A stretch of DNA of 64,000 nt from Clitopilus passeckerianus (Eukaryota > Basidiomycota > Agaricomycetes > Agaricales > Entolomataceae): NCBI GenBank assembly GCA_944990035.1, contig CALYLX010000008.1, positions 584,684-648,683 on the forward strand. The letters are read 5' to 3'. A program made the translations under genes and the position numbers. Below the pieces are notes generated by a model. The model was given only the letters and a program-made list of their open reading frames with translations. It had not been told where the DNA came from and ran no database searches. Positions 9,267 through 20,525 of the stretch are shown in pieces; position 1 is the first letter of the stretch, and each line of letters opens with the position of its first letter.

Positions 9267-10375
9267 ATGCTTCAAACGGCCTTCGCTCACCTCGCTGCCT
9301 TGACCACGGTAGGCCAACGTGTTTGTTGCCTTACTGAAGAAGCTATGCTAGCTCCAAATACCCTCTTAGGTTCATGCATCGGCGATCATAGCTCGTGATC
9401 CACCTTCAACATATGGGTCATGGCAGTCTATTGGGTGCTGGGGGTAGGTCTTCATCCAAGTTCAATGGTACTTAAAGATTAGACTCTGAATATGTCTTTG
9501 GGCGCTTCTAGAGATAGCCCCGTGAATCGGACATTGGACTATAATGCTGGCGGCAGCTCTACCCGAACTGTGGAAAATTGTCTCGATGCATGTGCTTCCC
9601 TCGGCTTCCCTCTCGGAGACATCGAATACGCAAGTGAATGTTGTACGAAATATCGCCCTCTCGAACACTGTGTTGTCACTGACCTGGATTCCGATATCGG
9701 GTCGTAGACTGTGGGTACGGGATCTTGTACAATTATGGCGCCGCAACTACCTGTAACATGGCATGCTCCGGGAATGCGGGTGAAATATGTGGTGGTCCGA
9801 ACGGGATCAACATCTATCAGTATGCCAACACTCCATATACTATTGGACCTGCGTCGTTCGTCAGCAATTACAAAGGATATCATGGTTACTCAAACGACGT
9901 CTATGAGGGCTTATGTTACCAGTGCGTGATCTTTGAACAGGTTACGGCAGTAGAACTTTGCTCACATCTTTATTCAGGTACGGTTCCTTCAGGTATATTC
10001 TGTCTATCTCCACAATTGGCGTCATACAAACCCTCATACACTTCGGCAGTGGGAACAACCCAAATCTGAGATTCAAACCCGTTCCGAACGTCCCAGAAGA
10101 GACCATGACGGTGCAGAAATGCATCGACGGTTGCCACACTGCGGGATACAGAGTCGCAGGATTAAGGTTTGGCCAAGAGTGCTGTAAGATGATTTCTTAG
10201 TTTGAGTGTCCACGTGCTGACCATTTGGTGATCTAAAGGGTGCGATTATCCTTTCGGGCAACCTTTCAAGGTTCCGATTGGGAACAATTTACCCAATTCA
10301 GTCTGCAATATACCCTGTGCGGGAGATGCAACTGAAGCTTGTGGAGGCTTCAATGTGCTCACATATTATTCCTAA
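9267..10375 (+). CDS. Secreted protein with two WSC domains
   Basis: Exons 9267-9308, 9370-9443, 9512-9642, 9708-9921, 10050-10183 and 10239-10375 give 243 aa. The N terminus is a signal peptide (MLQTAFAHLAALTTVHASA) split by intron 1. WSC domain 1 runs from WQSIGCWGD through SECYCG to ACSGNAGEICGG; domain 2 from a shorter Cys start through TMTVQKCIDGC, GQECWCD and CAGDATEACGG. Cys spacing follows the WSC pattern (C..C..C.C..C...C). WSC modules bind carbohydrate in cell-wall sensors and secreted wall-modifying proteins. There is no transmembrane or GPI segment, so this is probably a soluble extracellular lectin-like protein. The 128-nt intron 4 is the least certain junction. It ends 83 bp from the convergent P450 stop codon. 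Confidence 0.82.
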
Positions 10376-10458
10376 TCGCCTGAGGGAGGTCACAGCCAGG
10401 TAAAGGCAAGCATGTAAACAGTAAGGTAGTAGCGTATGGTGCATACAAGTACTTTTCG

Positions 10459-12460
10459 TCAGATGTCGCCTGCGGTCCGAGGATGAAATACTACTTTTGC
10501 TTTGGGGTTGGGGATACAGTTGTTGACGATCCAGAGGTTTGGTGGCTTTTCCCGGTCGACCAATTTGACATCGTAAGACATAACGAGATGTGCAAAAATT
10601 GTTTTCAACTCCATCACTGCAAAAAACCTTCCAGGGCAAGCGTGCCTCCCATGTCCAAATGCCACGAAATCAGCATGCGTTGAGGTCATGTCTTGTTTTC
10701 TCCCATCTTCGAACCGATTTACGAAGCGAAAGGGTTGAAACGAGTCTGGATCGGGACCATAGCTATTAGGATCGGAGTGAGCAGCACACGAGGCTACCTG
10801 CAAGTGGGTACCCGCTGGTACGAATGTGCCATCCGAGAACGTAAATGGCTGCCTTGCTATGCGATCCATCTGAACTGGAGAATTTTGACGCGTTAGTGGG
10901 TGAGAACGTGGTCATAGTAAAAATACTACTTACGACATGATAAGGGATTGAGCCTTTGCGTCTCTCGAATGAAACTATCGACCTTCACCATCTTTGAAAG
11001 AGCCGTGTAGTTCCACTGGCCCTCCGAGTCTACGGCCTTAAGGATATCCTCGCGAAGCGCCTCTGAGTATTCAGGATATGTTGCAAGGTAAAACACCGCA
11101 TGGGTTAGCGCCTGTGTAGGGTATCGTCAGTCCAGTGCAGACGAAATGATGGGAGTAGAAGTACCATGCTGGTGGTGTGAATAGCCGCGGTGTTTATCAT
11201 GAGAATCCTAGAGCTTAGATTCTGAGCTAATTTTTCATCGCCTTGGGCGTTTTCCATTAGCCACGACAAAAGATCGTCCTTCATATGCGGTGAGTATAGT
11301 TAAGCATGGGTTCCTACCCAAAAGACAGACGTACCGATTTTTCTGCTCCTGTTGCGTGGATCTGGTGACTCCGATTCTCAAGGGTTGGCTGCAAATACAA
11401 ATGTGCCCTTTTCACAGAGGCTCTGACGCTGGACAGCAGATAGGCAACCGTTCTGTGTGACAGAAAACTCGTTAACGGGCAGGCAGGAAGAGTAGGTAAA
11501 TAAATACTCACGGGCGCATCGTTGACGGCAGTAAAAATAAGAACTGAGATGCCTTGGCCAAAGTGACCGTGAACTGAAGATTGAGGCTGACAAACTTGGA
11601 ATCCCGGCCTTTGCAGAATATAACCTCAGTCTAGAGCTCTATATTTATTTGGTGGCACTCACAGAGAGGGAGGCCCACGAACAATCGGTTGCTGGAGCGA
11701 CATATGATAGGTTTGACTGTGTCAAGCACAGGGAGGGCTGGATGGGGAATACTCATGTTAGTAAATTTTTAAAGTGCAGAAATTGATAGCGACGTACCAC
11801 CACCGTCCTGCGGAATGACATCCTTGAACGATTTCACGACTTCATCGTGAAGGATGGGAAATAACTCTGGGAGGCCCCTCGTCAAGTGGTTCCGGATGAT
11901 GGGAACATGGTAGGGATTCTCCAGTATGTGAGATCCTAGAGTGTACTTCATCTGGAGAAACTAGAAAATGCACGCATCAACTGACGAACTGCCGCAAATT
12001 AACAGAGCAACCGACCTCGGTCAACGCATCTGAGAACGACAGAACATCTTCATGAGCCCTCCGAAGGTCCTCTACAAGTTGGGGGGTATGTACGATTACA
12101 GTCCATCCGGTCAACTTTGGAATGCGGAAAATGGTCGAGGAATACTACCTCCGAGTTTCAGCGAATAGCTAAGGTGGATAACAATGTAGTGGGGCGAACC
12201 TGCTCACATCCCTCCATGACAACATCGCGAGCGTTGAACAAAAATCGAATCCAAGTGAAAAAGGACCAGACAGGAGACGGAGAGCCTAAAGTCGGTATAT
12301 GATCGAGCTAAAGGGTAAAAAATGCGTTCGTGAATCACCGACCACTATCAGATTCGATTAAACTAGGCCTCACCTTTCGGTCTCGAGTTCTTTGGCCATA
12401 GCAGCTTATTAAAACGATCACTATCCCTAAGACCAAGGATGCAGTGCTACAGAGCACCAT
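10459..12460 (-). CDS. Cytochrome P450 monooxygenase
   Basis: Ten exons (minus): 12374-12460, 12200-12307, 12016-12144, 11798-11960, 11663-11737, 11512-11608, 11335-11452, 11165-11278, 10934-11111, 10459-10874; 494 aa, normal for fungal P450s. The first exon encodes a hydrophobic N-terminal anchor (SLVLGIVIVLIS), so it is an ER-bound class II enzyme needing P450 reductase. Seen: the conserved IPTLGSPSP start, the I-helix segment INTAAIHTTS, the K-helix ExxR in FIRETQRLN, the PERF-like region FQPFRF, and the heme loop FGHGRHACPG with the axial Cys at residue 436. Family assignment cannot be made by eye; the sequence style fits basidiomycete P450s of secondary metabolism or xenobiotic oxidation. 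One branch site is a perfect TACTAAC (intron 4). Confidence 0.92.
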
Positions 12461-12973
12461 GTTGGTGACAGATTTTTGTCAGATCTTCTGCACATTGGAC
12501 TGTTGCGCATGATATATATGTATTCAGCTGCTTGTGGCGGCCTGACTGACAGGTTGCAGGGCTATTAAAAGGGCGATCAATGTTTTGTGGTCGTGGTAGT
12601 ACCGTCAGGTAATCCTTGCCTTTTTTATCGTTCCTGTCACTATGTGGGTGTTCTTGATCCCCGTTGGAAAGTCATTCAAATAGTTCAAATGAGCGGCGTG
12701 CGCACGATGTGTGTTGTCGCTACTCAAAAAAGACGCGAGTAGTAGTACAAAATAGGTATATCCCAACGAAGTAGACTTAGATAGTAGCAATTCAGCTAAA
12801 TGGGGTGGTGACCGGCGCAGGCAACTGGGAAATATCCGAATTTAACCCAGATCCCTGGAAGGAACGGCAAGCAACCCAGCCTCCCTTCTTTTTAATTATG
12901 TGAATCCGTGCCCTCGGGCTCAGCCTCGCTCGAGGTCTCGATGTCTGTAATCGCTTCCCTTGATCACAATCAG
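12461..12973. other. Intergenic, P450 promoter and NTO1 3' flank
   Basis: The P450 promoter side carries an ATATATAT run at 12511-12519 (plus coordinates), about 50 bp upstream of the P450 ATG on the minus strand. Nothing else recognised. Confidence 0.45.
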
Positions 12974-15900
12974 TCAGTTTTGACAAGCCAGAAGGGTGCG
13001 CGGGACTGCGTACTGATACGCCCGATGGCAGTCATCGCGCTGGCCTTGGCTCTTCCACTTCTGATGAGGAGAAGCTTTGGCTAGCATGGCCTCATCGAAA
13101 GCTGGATATGTGTAAGTCAAACCGAAAAGGCATGCATTGAATCTCGCTTACATTTGTCCTCGCCTAACATCCTCAAGTTCTCTGCTAAGAGTAACTCCCT
13201 GGAAGGACATGAGGGGTATGAATGTAGAAGGGATGATTAAGACCGACCAGGATTTTGTCTTGTCAAAGAATTGGAGGAAATAGCGGACGGAGCCAGGTTT
13301 ATCCTTTGCCCGTAGCCTCTTTGCCGTCTGGATCACATTTAGGGGTACTTTGAGATCGTCCTCGTCAAAAATGGAAGCGGGCCACCACGGATAGGTGTCT
13401 GGACAGGAGTATCACAAAACTGTGGACAATGTTTGAAATCGTGAGGAACTCACTGCTCTTTGCCCACACTAGAACGAAGTCAAAAAAAAAAAGATTAATT
13501 ATGGTGTTTCAAGCAGCCAGAGGGGATTCACTGACCGAGTGTCCCGTGGACCAATTCAACGCCTTCGCTTGGTTCTCCCGTTTTCATCTGGGGATAAGGT
13601 ACGGTGCGTTTCTTGGTGAACCTTGAGGAAACAGGGCGCTTGGGGGCTTTCGGGCTGTTTGTGTCACTGAGGTCGCTGGCTTCCGACCTGTCACCCTCCC
13701 GCGGCTCTTTGAGGCTGGTGCGTGGAGGCACCGGAGCCACGTCCGATAGAGTACCTGGCCCATCCGACGGTCCTGCATTAGACGTTCCTTCTTGCGTAGT
13801 CAACTGACGTTCAACCTTCCGTCGCAGTGCTTTCTCTCGTCGAATAGCCGGCGTATCCAGTTCCTCTACAACGACCGTACCGTTTTCCATGGTGACAAGT
13901 TGCACACGTGGTGGAAGAAACGTCGAACGGCCGAGGGTGGATTCAGGGGGCTGAGTGGTACGGCTCCGGATAGCTTCGCGGCTTGAAGGCGGCTTTGCGG
14001 AAGATTCCAACGCAGGTTCGTTTGCGGGGGCAGAAGGTTTATCGAAATGTATCAAGGGTTGATGCTCTTCCAGCTGAGCATGCTCTTCATTCACTGTTCC
14101 TGCAGTTATATCTGCGTCATCGTCCGGTTCTTTGTCTGAAGACATGCCATAGCCCCCTTGATCGTCAGGAACCCACCCCTCATTATCGGTTATTCGCGAT
14201 GGACCGGGTTCTAAGAATTTCAAATATGAGCATGTTACGCGAAAGAATAGAAAAGTATGGCTCGCACCTATGCGCGAGCGTTTCTTCGGTCTAGGCACAG
14301 AACCAGCCCTATCCACTGGCGCACGGTTGTGTCGCTTCGAATCAGGGGGCAGAATCCAGCCTTTGTCGAACAATTTGAATGACTTTTGGTTGTCAACCTC
14401 TTCAACGAGAGGTACCAAGCCTTGGACATTCCCAGATAGCTGTTTCTTGCGGAAAAGAGGTTTCTTAACCTCTGGTTGGCTGATAGTCTCCAGTACGGCC
14501 TCAGGTTCAATCGGAGGTCCGGTGGGAGCAGCCGCCTCCTTTTCCCTGGCAGCCTTCCGAGCTTCCCTCTTTGCCTTAGGAGCCGACCGTTGCTTAGGTT
14601 GCGGTGTCCGAGTGGGTCTGTCTTTGGTAAATTCGATGTTGAACAGAGATTGAAGAGGGTTATCTCCTATGACAACGGGCATGCCCGACTCGATCGCCTC
14701 CTTGGAGAACAACAGTTCAAGGGTCTTAATTGAAGGCTCAAAGTCGCCAACTAGGGCTGGTGCTCGAGACGTGGATGGCTCCTGAGGGGGTAGGTGCTGC
14801 GCTCCGGGGGAGCTTTCGGGTGGAGGCTGCTTATCAACAGCCTCGTAGAGCTTGGCAAAGATGGGCTCGAGTGCACCCTGTATCTTGATCGCAGCTCTCC
14901 CAAATACCGTTCCCGGCTTGTTGTATAGAATCGCGTTGTCGATGACTAGGTCAATGTCGGCCTATCATGGATGATCAGCTGTCAGAAGTTCAGGGAATTC
15001 CGAAATGACATACCTTGAAAGTTTCGATATCCCAATACTCATGCCTATTGAGTTTCGCCTCGATCATTGACCAGCACATCGGGTGTTGAATGATGTCAAA
15101 GTAGTCTGGGACTGCAAGTTTGTTGACGGGGTTGAGGAAGTGATCACGATTGTCCAAGCTGTGACAGCATTAGCACCCGCGTTGTTGAAGAGATAGAGTG
15201 TCTATTACCTTTTCACTTTGAAAAATGCATCCCAGAGAGCTCTCTCGCGAGAAAGTAAGAAATCATCCAGAACCGCTTCAATTACCCGTGCTTGCTCAAG
15301 TTTGATCCTTTCGCGTTGCGTGATGTGCCAGCTGGTTTCTTTGAGCCGTACAAGGTCATTCAGCAGGCGATGCATTTGCTGTAAGAACATCCATCAACAA
15401 CAGATATTCCTTGAACAAACAAACTGGAACTTACATCAAGCTTCATCCTTTGTTCTTCCTCAGTCTGAATCTTCCCACTTGCAGAGGCAGTCCAGGGTTC
15501 CAGATGCAACCGCTTCAATAGCGGCGCTCCTCTCCTCTTCTCGCGCTTCAAGCTCCAGTACCGGCAGATCATTTGGATCGTCTCGATATGCTTCCGCATT
15601 TTAACCTTCTGGGTGTATGCGTGAATATTATTGACGATGATAGCTGGAACTATCGGCGGTCCCGGTTTATAGCCTTTGGTGTAGGCTCGCGCGGATTTGG
15701 AGCTCTTTCCAGCATGTCCTGGATTCTGCTCTTCCTCGGCTTCTTCTGCTGCAATGGCTGCATCACGAGCTTCAGCTTGTTCCCTCTAATGATGACGGAT
15801 GAGTATCAAACTACACTCAAAGGGGCAAAGCGAACTTACAGGCAAGTGTCGTTCACAGTAGCATGTGAGAGCCGCAGGTTCTGTTCCGTGGGCAGATTTC

Positions 15901-17107
15901 ATCGCAGACAGTAACCTCTCTTTCCGAGCACAGGTAACGTGAAATGCAAGGAAGCAGGAGGTCTTCGCGCATTGGATACATGCTCCCTCCTTGACTCGGC
16001 AAATACTGCAGTTCTGTGCTTCGATTCAGTCACGATTTATCGGAGAGTGCAATCAACACGAACCAGTTTCCACCGCTGTTTTGAGATCCTCTCGACACCA
16101 GTGATGGGTTCCATAAATACTTCGTTTGCGACTCTTGTCTCTGGCACCCATATAGCACAAAGAAGATGGACCCAGTCACCGTTCGTAGTTTGCTTGAATG
16201 CGCCACCCTCATTTGGGCACAATAGACAAGACTATGCCAGGGTGTCAACTAGTGTTAAAAGTGCAAAACGATAACCTCATACCACAGGGCTGTCTGGTGC
16301 GACTGTGCATTTTCTGCAAAGCCACTGGCCTTCAGGGATGTAAGGAATACCGTAGCAATCTAGCTCCGAAATGTCAGACGAGAATATGAGGAGTACACGG
16401 CTTGTTACCTTGATGGACCGCAAGATTGCACTCATCGCAAAAAACGATAGCATTGCTATTCTCGCCTTCGGAGTCGTCGCAAATAGCGCAGGTAGAATCC
16501 TCGGATGGCAGGGCAAAGTCAGGCTTCGGTATGTTTTTGGTCTGAAAGCACATCAGGGATGTTCCGCAACCGAAGCTGATAAAAACTCACCAAGTTAAAC
16601 CACTCTTTCTCAAGTCTATCCATGATGATTTCGAAAACCTCAAAGGTAATTTGATCATAGCCGGAGGTCGAGGTTCGGTCTTTGTTGACTAGATCTAACC
16701 ATTCCCTGTCTGCGAGCAGCGTTTAGCCTATAGAACCGCAGGGGCTTGAGCACGCCTACCTTGCTCATCCATATCATATTCTACCTGTACAGCAAGTTCG
16801 CTTTCCAGTGGTTCTGCAACAGCATCAAACAGCTAGCTTCCAGATGAAAGCTTTATCTGACTCACCAATATGTTGCATATATGATTCCGGTCGAGTAAAC
16901 TCAGAGTCGTCGGCAACTGTGAAGAGACCATTCAGTACAGCCCGGATTGAGTAAGGAGTAAGGAGGCTACCCACACCCATAACCGTACAAAACCTTCGAC
17001 ATCTTTGTATCCCTCGCGTGCGCCATAACATCTTCTACTTTCTCGAAAGATACTACCGGCAGATTGGATGCTGCAGGTAGCGCCGGAGTGCCGCCATGGC
17101 GGACCAT
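12974..17107 (-). CDS. NTO1: NTO1/BRPF-like scaffold of a histone acetyltransferase complex
   Basis: Seventeen exons (minus): 16975-17107, 16866-16916, 16760-16813, 16591-16709, 16409-16541, 16283-16359, 16064-16231, 15840-16013, 15435-15785, 15209-15378, 15014-15158, 14268-14961, 13536-14210, 13454-13468 (15 nt), 13248-13398, 13152-13198, 12974-13101; 1094 aa. Domains in order: EPL-like segment (about 40-115, [17 protein letters not shown]), PHD finger (about 130-190, CAICDD to WLCRKC), extended PHD (about 190-300, [13 protein letters not shown] to CYCERH), bromodomain (about 460-570, [21 protein letters not shown]), basic/acidic linker, and a PWWP domain (about 980-1060, [14 protein letters not shown]). 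This is the full BRPF architecture; NuA3/MOZ-type complexes use it to bind H3 tails. The start ATG directly follows an in-frame stop. The last PWWP junctions (13152-13248) are the least certain. Intron 14211-14267 is 57 nt and stop-free. Confidence 0.9.
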
Positions 17108-17474
17108 GGCTTATCAAGGAACTTCAGTAAACGAGCGCGTACGTGTAGCCAGAAATCAAGAGCCTTCTCGCGGAGGTACCAACTAACACGAAGGCAAACG
17201 ACGCCGCACAGACTGTAGCTGTTGTGGTAGCTTACTGCCGAAATGACGATGAGCTCGAGGTTTAATGAGGCGTGGGAACGTTCTCTCATCGCCATCAACA
17301 GTGAAGACCACGCGTTTGTCAGCGTCCAGGCTTTTTCCAAGCTGGCTCTGAGCCTGGTATCAATTTTACCCATGACTATTGCAGTTCCGTAAAGTTCTAG
17401 CGTATTGCGTGTACTATACAATCATGTCGGTTATCTGGATATGAGGGGGTTCATAATCAAAGTTCTCAGAAATA
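17108..17474. other. Intergenic, NTO1 5' flank and calpain 3' flank
   Basis: An ORF runs through this interval on the minus strand but has no recognisable domain and ends in the NTO1 first exon in another frame. I take it as promoter sequence. Confidence 0.4.
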
Positions 17475-20400
17475 TCAAATGGATGCCTTCAAAGCCAAAC
17501 CGTCGAAGTTAATCTTCATCTCATGCCTCAACTGACCACAAATCTTCGCAGGAGCGTCCTTCCGAGTGTAGACCCTGAGGCCTAAGGTGACCCGGTTCTT
17601 GTCGTTCTCGTCATCAGGTTTCTTGGCTGGGTCAGGCAGAGGGATCCCACCTGGTAACACCATGACCTGTGGCCCTAGTGAACCTCCTGCGATCGGGTTA
17701 ACCAGGACCTGTGGTCCCGGTGGGCCACTGGTAAGTGTTGTGCTGCTCGCATGTGAGGTAGAATCACTGTCACTGTCAGATTCATCCGACGATGAATCGC
17801 TGGAGTCGCTAGACTCATGACGCCGTTTCTTGCTAGATTTCTTCTCCTTCTTCTTCTTCTCCTTCTTGCTGGCCTTCTTACTCTTCTTGTCTTTCTTCTT
17901 TTCTTCTTTCCCCTCCGCCTCACCCTGCTCCTTGTCCTCCTTTCCGCCCTTCTTCTCCGCTTCCTCGTCCTTTTTATCTTCATTCCCTCCCTTCTCCTCT
18001 TCCTCCACACATTTTATTTCTTTGTCGTCCTTCTTCTCCTCTTCTTTGACATCCTCTGTCTTCACCGCAGTTTCATCTTTCTGAGCGTCACCCTCTTTCT
18101 TCGCCCCTGCCTCCTTCTCAACCTCCTTGGAGTCCTTGCCCTCTACCACTCCCTTCGCTTCATCAGTCTTATCAGTGGCTCCTTGAGCATCATCTTTCTT
18201 CTCCCCCTCTTTCTTACTCTCCTTATAGCCTTCCACTTTCTTCAGTCCTTCCATCTCCTTCTGGAGGGTCGCTGCTGCCGCTTTAGCCTTCTCTTCCAGC
18301 TCGCCGATGTCTTGTCCGGCCAGGACTGACAACGGAATCGGGATGTATTGCGCGTCCTTCCTATTGAAGATGATGCTGGTTAGTATACCAACGGGCTTGA
18401 ATGTTCTCAAGACCTACTCCTTGTCCGCGTCTAAGAAGCCATGAATCAGCGAATGAAGAATGAAGTTGGTATCATATGTACTCACTCATTGCGATTGCAT
18501 GGCTCCTCGCCCGTTCAGTAAGAACGCGAGCATTATATCGTGGTTGGTTCAAAAGGTCGTCATCGGGCTTGGTCATATTGAAAGGGACATCCTATAAAAA
18601 ATGTAGTCCAAGGAGACCAAGACGAAGTCATAAACGTACCAATGGACTGGGTATAGGAACAGGCATAGGCACAGGCGCATCCGACTTGACAATTGTTCTA
18701 TCCATGCGGACATGCACAACGTATATGCCAGCGTCGAGTTCCACTTCCGCGTTTACGCTTCGTGCTCCATACCGGGAGGGAGCGGAGTAGCTGACGGGCT
18801 CTATGTCTCCTTTCTTGTAAACGATGAAGTCGAATGTCCATTCAATCTTATCGTCAAGAGTCTTGTAATAGCGGTTGTCGAGTTGAGAAAGGACGATGAT
18901 GGAGGATGTCGAGGCTGGGACCTCGATGGTAACTGCGAATCAGGTCAGTTGTGAACTCGGAGATAAAACCGGAGGCAGACTCACAAGAAACATCGCCGAA
19001 ACTCCAAGGAGCTGGGAAAGGACGAACAGTGACATCGAGCCACTGGGAAGACATGACCCAAGAATCATCAAAGAGTCGAATTCTTTCAATATCCTGCCAG
19101 TTCTCAAGGAAATCATTGTCTGAAAGAGGTCAATTAGAAGGTTTCTCCAATGAGTGATAAAGTGATACGCACACTCCATCACAAATTGCCCATCGTCTCC
19201 AAAACTATGCCCAAGCACCTCCAATCCGGGAAGCCACTCCTTCGTCCACTCCTTAGATCCATCCGACCACCTCCCAGTCCACTCAGACTTCCCCCATGGA
19301 TTGCGAATAATAACAAATCGCTTATCCTTGTATTCCACCGCGCGTAAGACTGAGTAGGCATGCCCACCAATCAGGCCATTAACCCGAATGTCCCAGTCAC
19401 CACTTCGAGCACTGTCGAGCTCGTCGAAGCTGCAGCCGAACAGGCGGTCACGGTTTGTTTGGAGAAGTTCTTCTTGCCAGAAGCGATCCTTGTCGAAGAT
19501 GTCCTTGGTTAAGATATAGGTGCTGACTCCTCTGGAGAAGGGTTTGATCAGTGTTCTTTAAATTGAGCATTGGCTGAGCAACGTACCCAGTAAGGTCCTC
19601 AACACCTTCCCCGTGCCACCCTCCGCTCAAAGCTGCGAAGTTTCCGTGTACCTTAGCATAGGCTTTCTCGACGAGAGGCACCCAGGTTTCTCCCTGAGTA
19701 CCAGATCGGGCGAATAGTAGACCCTTGCCGGATTTCCTAGCGGATTTGTTGTAGGCGTCTTTATCGTGATGATATAGGGCCTTTTCCGAGGAGGAAAGTT
19801 CTTCAAACTTGGGAATTGATGTGAATAGAAGACTAGACAACCAATCGGTCAATAAATTGCAGAAATGTGAGTACTCATGTTGATACTCACTCATCAATAA
19901 CAACGTGAACCCATGCCGAGTCCCTGAAGAATATGAAGCCATATACGCCAACTTGTTCGTCACGCTGAACGAGGATGGTCAGACATTGGAGACCGATAAG
20001 GATTACGAACTTACAGCTACACAAAACTTCTCCACGAGTCCCTCCGCCGAAGTCAGAGTGGCCAGTGCAGACAAGAACCAGCAGTCGCCTAGTTTGCCTT
20101 GTTGGATATCGTTGGAATCAACACCGTCGATATAGAATGCTGGTTTATCGAACAGCTGCGTAACCCGCAGAACATCGATAGGGTCAAAGTACTCAGGGGA
20201 TCCTGGTTTGCCGCTCCCGTATAAACATCGCTCCCTATCCATTTCAAGGTCGAATTCGATATCTCTTTACAATAATCAGTATTTATGGCGGTGGGATACA
20301 TGAGCTTGTTCACCTAAACTTCCGATTCCTGAGGCGACAGTTCTGAGCGATGGTTTTCACTCGTGCTTTGCATTCCGCAACGGCTTTATCGAATTCTTCA

Positions 20401-20525
20401 GTTACGAGGAGGCCTGTATGCCTCGATTCTTGCGTAAAATGGGCCTTCTTGGTGGACTCCTCGTCTTGATGACCATGTTTCTGTTTTCGCCTCGCTGCCC
20501 GGCTTTTGGGATTGTGGTGAGTCAT
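17475..20525 (-). CDS. Calpain-family cysteine protease with Lys/Glu-rich insert
   Basis: Ten exons (minus): 20314-20525, 20015-20264, 19891-19964, 19587-19832, 19173-19531, 18985-19119, 18640-18932, 18486-18591, 18418-18430 (13 nt), 17475-18360; 857 aa. The CysPc domain carries the full triad: Cys132 in QGKLGDCWFLSA, His318 in GGHAYSVLRAV, Asn338 in IRNPWGKSEW. A beta-sandwich calpain region follows (about 380-520). From about 590 to 760 the protein is an extreme Lys/Glu tract with SSDSSDSSSDESDSDSD, then a Pro/Gly segment and a folded C-terminal strand set (RVTLGLRVYTRKDAP). A Ca-dependent or Ca-independent intracellular protease; no penta-EF-hand is visible. The N terminus is basic (SRAARRKQKHG). 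PalB/Rim13 is an alternative relative but the layout differs. Confidence 0.9.
17820..18260. repeat. Low-complexity purine/pyrimidine tract inside calpain
   Basis: The plus strand is dominated by CTTCTTCTCC-type triplets, encoding Lys/Glu on the minus strand. The strand asymmetry spans more than 400 bp and is prone to length variation. Confidence 0.8.

Noticed and set aside
9309..9391. Alternative WSC gene structure using the donor GTGTTT at 9319 and the acceptor CATAG at 9391
   Set aside because: It keeps frame but gives a poorer signal peptide; donor GTAGGC at 9309 with acceptor TTAG at 9369 gives VHASA cleavage and better splice sites.
17053..17421. 122-aa minus-strand ORF upstream of NTO1
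   Set aside because: No domain, overlaps the NTO1 first exon in another frame, and the NTO1 start has an in-frame stop just before it. Taken as promoter sequence.
17817..18329. 170-aa plus-strand ORF rich in Leu/Phe
   Set aside because: It is the antisense of the calpain Lys/Glu tract; composition is forced by the repeat.
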